Assembly (NCBI GenBank): GCA_007280315.1
Contig: QYQC01000222.1
Coordinates: 1 to 16,156 of the forward strand
Origin: Betaproteobacteria bacterium
GTDB taxonomy: Bacteria; Pseudomonadota; Gammaproteobacteria; Burkholderiales; SG8-39
Direction: 5' to 3'
Length of the DNA: 16,156 bases
The translations under genes were made by a program, and so were the position numbers. The stretch's first letter is position 1; the number at the start of each line of letters is the position of its first letter. Positions 13,531 through 16,156 of the stretch are shown piece by piece. Under the pieces are notes generated by a model. That model ran no database searches, was not told the origin of the DNA, and saw only the letters and a list, made by a program, of their open reading frames with translations.

Positions 13531-15264
13531 CTACTGCTCCGCCGGCAACGCCGCCGGCATATACCGGTACGACGCGTCGATCTGCTCGCGCGTGAGCACG
13601 CCGAGGATTTCGCTGTCGTACGCCGCGCCCGGCCCCTCGACGTAGAGCGCCTCGGTGTTCGCGCGCTCGAGCAGGTCGAGTCCCGCCTGCAGCGTAGCCT
13701 CGCCGTGGATGCGCGCAAGCGTGCGCCGGTGCGCCGGGATGTCCAGCAGGTCGATTTCGGCGGCGGGACCGGACTCGAGGTGCCGCGCGAGATCCGCGGC
13801 GAGCAGCAGAACCTTGTCGTGGTCCGCGGCAACCACGATCCACTGCGGCGTGCCTTCGAGCAGCGTCGCGGCCTGCGCCGGCGACACCCGCTGCGTCGTT
13901 GTGCGAAATGCGCGGGACATCACCGCCGTGACGCCGATGCGGCGCAGCTTCTGCGCCACCGGATCGTTCGAATGATCGAGCCCGAGGGCGCGCATTTGCA
14001 TGATGAACACGGATTCGCACGCAAACACCTCCTTGGCCACCAGCGTGGCGCTGACGACCGCGAGCATGCCGGGAAGCACGATATTGAGGTCGCCGGTCAG
14101 TTCGATCAGCGCGAGCAGCGCCGCAAGCGGCGCCTGCAGCGTCGCGCCCATCATCGCGCCCATGCCGAGCATGGCGTACAGACCAATCTCGGAGGTGGCC
14201 ACCGGCGCAAGTCCGGTTCCGATGTGGCCCATCACGCCGCCTGCGGCTGCACCCATGACCAGCGACGGTCCGATCAGGCCGCCGGGCAGGCCGGCGGCGA
14301 TCCCGATCCCCGTCGCAAAGAGTTTGACTGCGGCGATGGCGGCGAGCGTGCCCAGGGCATAGCGTCCTACCAGTGCCAGGTTGACGGTGTCGTAGCCGAT
14401 ACCCATGACTTCAGGGACCATCACGCCGCAACCGCCGATCAGCACGCCGGCGGCGATGATACGCAGCCACCAGGGCCGGCGGCACGTAGCGCGCGTCAGT
14501 TCGCGCACCAGCACGATGAACGCCGCGGCCAGCGCGCCGATGGCGACGCCCATGGCGACGATGTAGGGCAGCTCCCATAACGACACCAGCGACATCGGCG
14601 GCACCAGGAACGCGGTGGAACTGCCGTAGGACAGACGTCCGACGGTTGCACCGCTTACCGCCGCCAGAATAACGGGGGTCAGGTCGCCCACGGCGAATTC
14701 CATCAGCACGACTTCGAGCGCGAACGCGACGCCCGCCAGCGGCGTGTTGAACGAGGCCGCGATCGCAGCCGCCACGCCGCAGCCGACCAGGGTGCGCAGA
14801 CTGTTGTGCGGAATGCGCACCCAGCGCCCGAGCTGGCTGCCGCTGGCGGCGCCCAGGTGCACGCTCGGACCCTCGCGACCCAGCGCCATGCCGAAAATCA
14901 GCACCAGCGCGCCGCCAAAAAACTGCAGTGCGGCATTGCGCAGGGGAAGCTGGCCCTCGTTGTAGGATAGCCGCTCCAGCACGTGTGCGACCCCGGTGCG
15001 AAGCCTGCCACGGCCGAGCCAGATCATCACCAGCAGCGCGAGCACGGCCCCCATCACCGGCAGCGCGAGCCGCATTTCATCGGTGAGCGCGTCGAATCCG
15101 CGCGGCACTATGAACCGCTGTGCGATTTCGATGGTGGCGCGGAAAGCGACGGTGACCGCTCCGGCGAGTACGCCGCAGGCGATGCCCAGTGCCGCGAGCA
15201 CCAGCGCGCCGCGCTGGCCTGCCAGCCGCAGCCGTAATCGCTCGACGGTGTTGCGGATATCCAT
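13531..15264 (-). CDS. CLC-family chloride channel/transporter with C-terminal CBS-type region
   Basis: A CLC-type anion transport protein of 577 residues from ATG 15264. A TTG at 15276 would add four residues, and neither start has a clear ribosome-binding site. Residues about 20-420 form the hydrophobic CLC core. The anion-path motifs are RTGVAHV (89-95, in place of GSGIPEI, with Thr for the selectivity serine), GREGPSVHLG with gating glutamate E131, and GLPGGLIGP (325-333). At the site of the proton glutamate of E. coli ClC (E203 in IIEE) the sequence FNTPLAGVAFALEVV has E184 then V185, so that residue is valine, as in vertebrate channel-type CLCs. Residues about 440-575 resemble a pair of CBS motifs (VMSRAFRTT..., EILGVLTREQI), a possible nucleotide sensor. 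It is likely an inner-membrane protein, and channel or uncoupled transport is possible. Confidence 0.92.
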   Translation of the reverse strand: MDIRNTVERLRLRLAGQRGALVLAALGIACGVLAGAVTVAFRATIEIAQRFIVPRGFDALTDEMRLALPVMGAVLALLVMIWLGRGRLRTGVAHVLERLSYNEGQLPLRNAALQFFGGALVLIFGMALGREGPSVHLGAASGSQLGRWVRIPHNSLRTLVGCGVAAAIAASFNTPLAGVAFALEVVLMEFAVGDLTPVILAAVSGATVGRLSYGSSTAFLVPPMSLVSLWELPYIVAMGVAIGALAAAFIVLVRELTRATCRRPWWLRIIAAGVLIGGCGVMVPEVMGIGYDTVNLALVGRYALGTLAAIAAVKLFATGIGIAAGLPGGLIGPSLVMGAAAGGVMGHIGTGLAPVATSEIGLYAMLGMGAMMGATLQAPLAALLALIELTGDLNIVLPGMLAVVSATLVAKEVFACESVFIMQMRALGLDHSNDPVAQKLRRIGVTAVMSRAFRTTTQRVSPAQAATLLEGTPQWIVVAADHDKVLLLAADLARHLESGPAAEIDLLDIPAHRRTLARIHGEATLQAGLDLLERANTEALYVEGPGAAYDSEILGVLTREQIDASYRYMPAALPAEQ

Positions 15265-15409
15265 TGTCGTGTGCAAAGGAGGCTAGTCGGCTGATTGTAG
15301 CGTGCCGCGCGCCGGCGGGTCGCTGATCCTGCTTGCTGCGTCCAACGGCGCTTGATCATGCGTCGCCAATTGCGCACAATGGCGCCTCCCCTCCCAACCC
15401 CAGGTGATC

Positions 15410-15919
15410 ATGGCCCATTCGAGAAAATCAATCGCCCTGCCGTCGATGACGCCGGGCACAGGTCGAAGCATCGCGGTGCATCGTTTCGGCAAAAAGGGCG
15501 CGCGGCCCAAGGCGTATTTGCAGGCTGCCATTCACGCCAACGAATTCCCGGGGGCCATGGCATTGCACCATCTGCTGCCGATGCTGGTGGAGGCCGATCG
15601 CGGCGGCCGGATCAAGGGCGAGATCATCGTCGTGCCGACGGTCAATCCGATCGGCATGGCGCAGCTTGTGGGCAACATCCATCTCGGCCGCTACGATTTT
15701 CTCGGACGCGACAATTTCAACCGCAACTGGCTCGATCTCTCGGGCGCAGTGGCCGACCGCGTCGGCGCCAAGCTGGGGCGCGGCGCAAACGACAACGTCG
15801 CGGCGATTCGCGGCGCAGCGCTTGCGGCGCTCGGCGCGATGAAACCGGTGAATGAACTGCAGACGCTGCGCGTCGAAGTGATGAAGCTGTCGATCGACGC
15901 CGACATCGCGCTCGATCTG
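15410..15919 (+). CDS. Succinylglutamate desuccinylase/aspartoacylase-family zinc hydrolase, truncated by junction
   Basis: The frame from ATG 15410 (AGGTGA just upstream) encodes an AstE/AspA-type zinc carboxypeptidase-like protein. Family members cleave amide bonds of N-acyl amino acids. The zinc-binding HxxE is H42 and E45 in AIHANEFPG. GRDNFNRNW (around 115) is the substrate-binding N-R pattern. Family similarity runs to S-I-D-A-D-I-A-L-D-L (L170, codon 15917-15919), where the third zinc ligand motif LDLHCD is expected. Instead the reading continues into AGEACQHACR, which is the reverse complement of a DinB fragment. The frame stays open to the window end (16156), but that part is not desuccinylase. 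The protein as drawn would lack its third ligand and most of its C-terminal half. The family call is secure, the gene is incomplete. Confidence 0.8.
15896..15919. other. Junction zone compatible with both the desuccinylase and the dinB reading
   Basis: On the plus strand these 24 nt read D-A-D-I-A-L-D-L, which fits the desuccinylase family just before its missing LDLHCD motif. On the minus strand they read Q-I-E-R-D-V-G-V, which fits DinB just before its expected T-[IV]-S-x-G. Homology to one gene stops at one edge and homology to the other stops at the opposite edge. This is what a k-mer join between unrelated contigs, or a microhomology-mediated recombination, would leave. Confidence 0.65.
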
Positions 15920-16156
15920 GCTGGCGAAGCGTGCCAACACGCGTGCCGCGCTCATGCCATGCAGCCGTTGCGTGCCGGTGAGGTCGAGAAAGGCTTCGTC
16001 GATCGACAGCGGCTCGACCAGCGGGGTGAGCGCGAACATCGCCTTGCGCACCTCGCGCCCGGCCTTGACGTATTTCGCCATGTTCGGCTTGACCACCGCC
16101 GCCTGCGGGCAGCGGCGCAACGCCTCGAACATCGGCATGGCGGAGCGGATGCCGTA
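15896..16156 (-). pseudogene. dinB: Internal fragment of a DinB / Y-family DNA polymerase IV gene
   Basis: The minus strand from the window edge encodes 87 residues of a Y-family translesion polymerase, starting YGIRSAMPMFEALRRCPQ and continuing through KPNMAKYVKAGREVR to LTPLVEPLSIDEAFLDLTGTQRLHG. SIDEA holds the catalytic Asp-Glu pair of the palm domain. The fragment ends at QIERDVGV, where DinB proteins continue with TVSIGLS-like sequence. The first roughly 45 residues lie beyond the window and the finger, little finger and later palm parts are absent. The style (SIDEAFLDLTGT-RLHG) reminds me of alphaproteobacterial DinB rather than betaproteobacterial. If so, it supports a foreign or chimeric origin. 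I mark it as broken because no complete gene can be read here. Confidence 0.75.

Noticed and set aside
13472..14020. Long N-terminal extension of the SnoaL-like frame
   Set aside because: It overlaps the CLC coding sequence in another frame and is Arg/Ala-rich without homology; AAGGAG precedes ATG 13471.
13417..14580. 387-codon plus-strand frame opposite the CLC gene
   Set aside because: Arg/His-rich shadow of GC-rich coding sequence with no motif and no ribosome-binding site.
15428..16138. A single 236-residue minus-strand protein joining DinB to a novel C-terminal domain
   Set aside because: The part beyond 15896 is the antisense of a clear desuccinylase-type gene, so the fusion is an artefact of the junction.

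Overview
The window looks like a chromosomal segment of a GC-rich Betaproteobacterium, probably from a metagenome or draft assembly. This rests on the style of the genes (Liv-type ABC transporter plus CoA ligase, RhlE, a Ycf46-like ATPase, a Burkholderiales-style DUF protein), the dense packing and the strong GC third-position bias. No rRNA, tRNA, CRISPR array, transposase or prophage gene is visible. Both ends cut through genes.

Region 1 (1-8214) is a carboxylic-acid uptake and activation locus. A minus-strand operon runs thioesterase, MaoC hydratase, second MaoC hydratase (cut by the left edge). Divergently on the plus strand lie a periplasmic binding protein and two LivH/LivM-type permeases. 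The two matching ATPases, LivG and LivF, lie on the opposite strand behind an acyl-CoA synthetase and converge on livM. The split transporter together with the CoA ligase, hot-dog thioesterase and enoyl-CoA hydratase-like proteins suggests import of an organic acid (aromatic, dicarboxylic or branched; the substrate cannot be read from sequence), CoA activation and partial degradation. The convergent gap (4662-4983) holds two long hairpins that share an apical core in opposite orientations but have unrelated outer stems, followed by a third, shorter hairpin. The LivM carries a zinc-ribbon-like tail.

Region 2 (8215-13006) is housekeeping or unknown: a DUF protein, a zinc-free quinone oxidoreductase, a Ycf46-like AAA+ ATPase divergent from it across a small dyad, and the RNA helicase RhlE with a probable 128-nt leader.

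Region 3 (13007-15264) holds an NTF2/SnoaL-fold protein downstream of a CLC-family protein with a CBS-type C-terminus. The CLC protein keeps the gating glutamate but has valine at the proton-glutamate position.

Region 4 (15410-16156) is abnormal. The first ~170 codons of an aspartoacylase/succinylglutamate desuccinylase-type gene on the plus strand run directly into an internal fragment of a DinB-type polymerase on the minus strand. Both readings remain plausible through the same ~24 bp (15896-15919). This is most simply an assembly chimera at a contig end, with a real rearrangement as the alternative.

The most interesting leads are the paired hairpins, the LivM zinc-ribbon tail, the CLC selectivity and proton-path residues, and the desuccinylase/dinB junction. 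I see no strong sign of a wholly new defence or mobile system.
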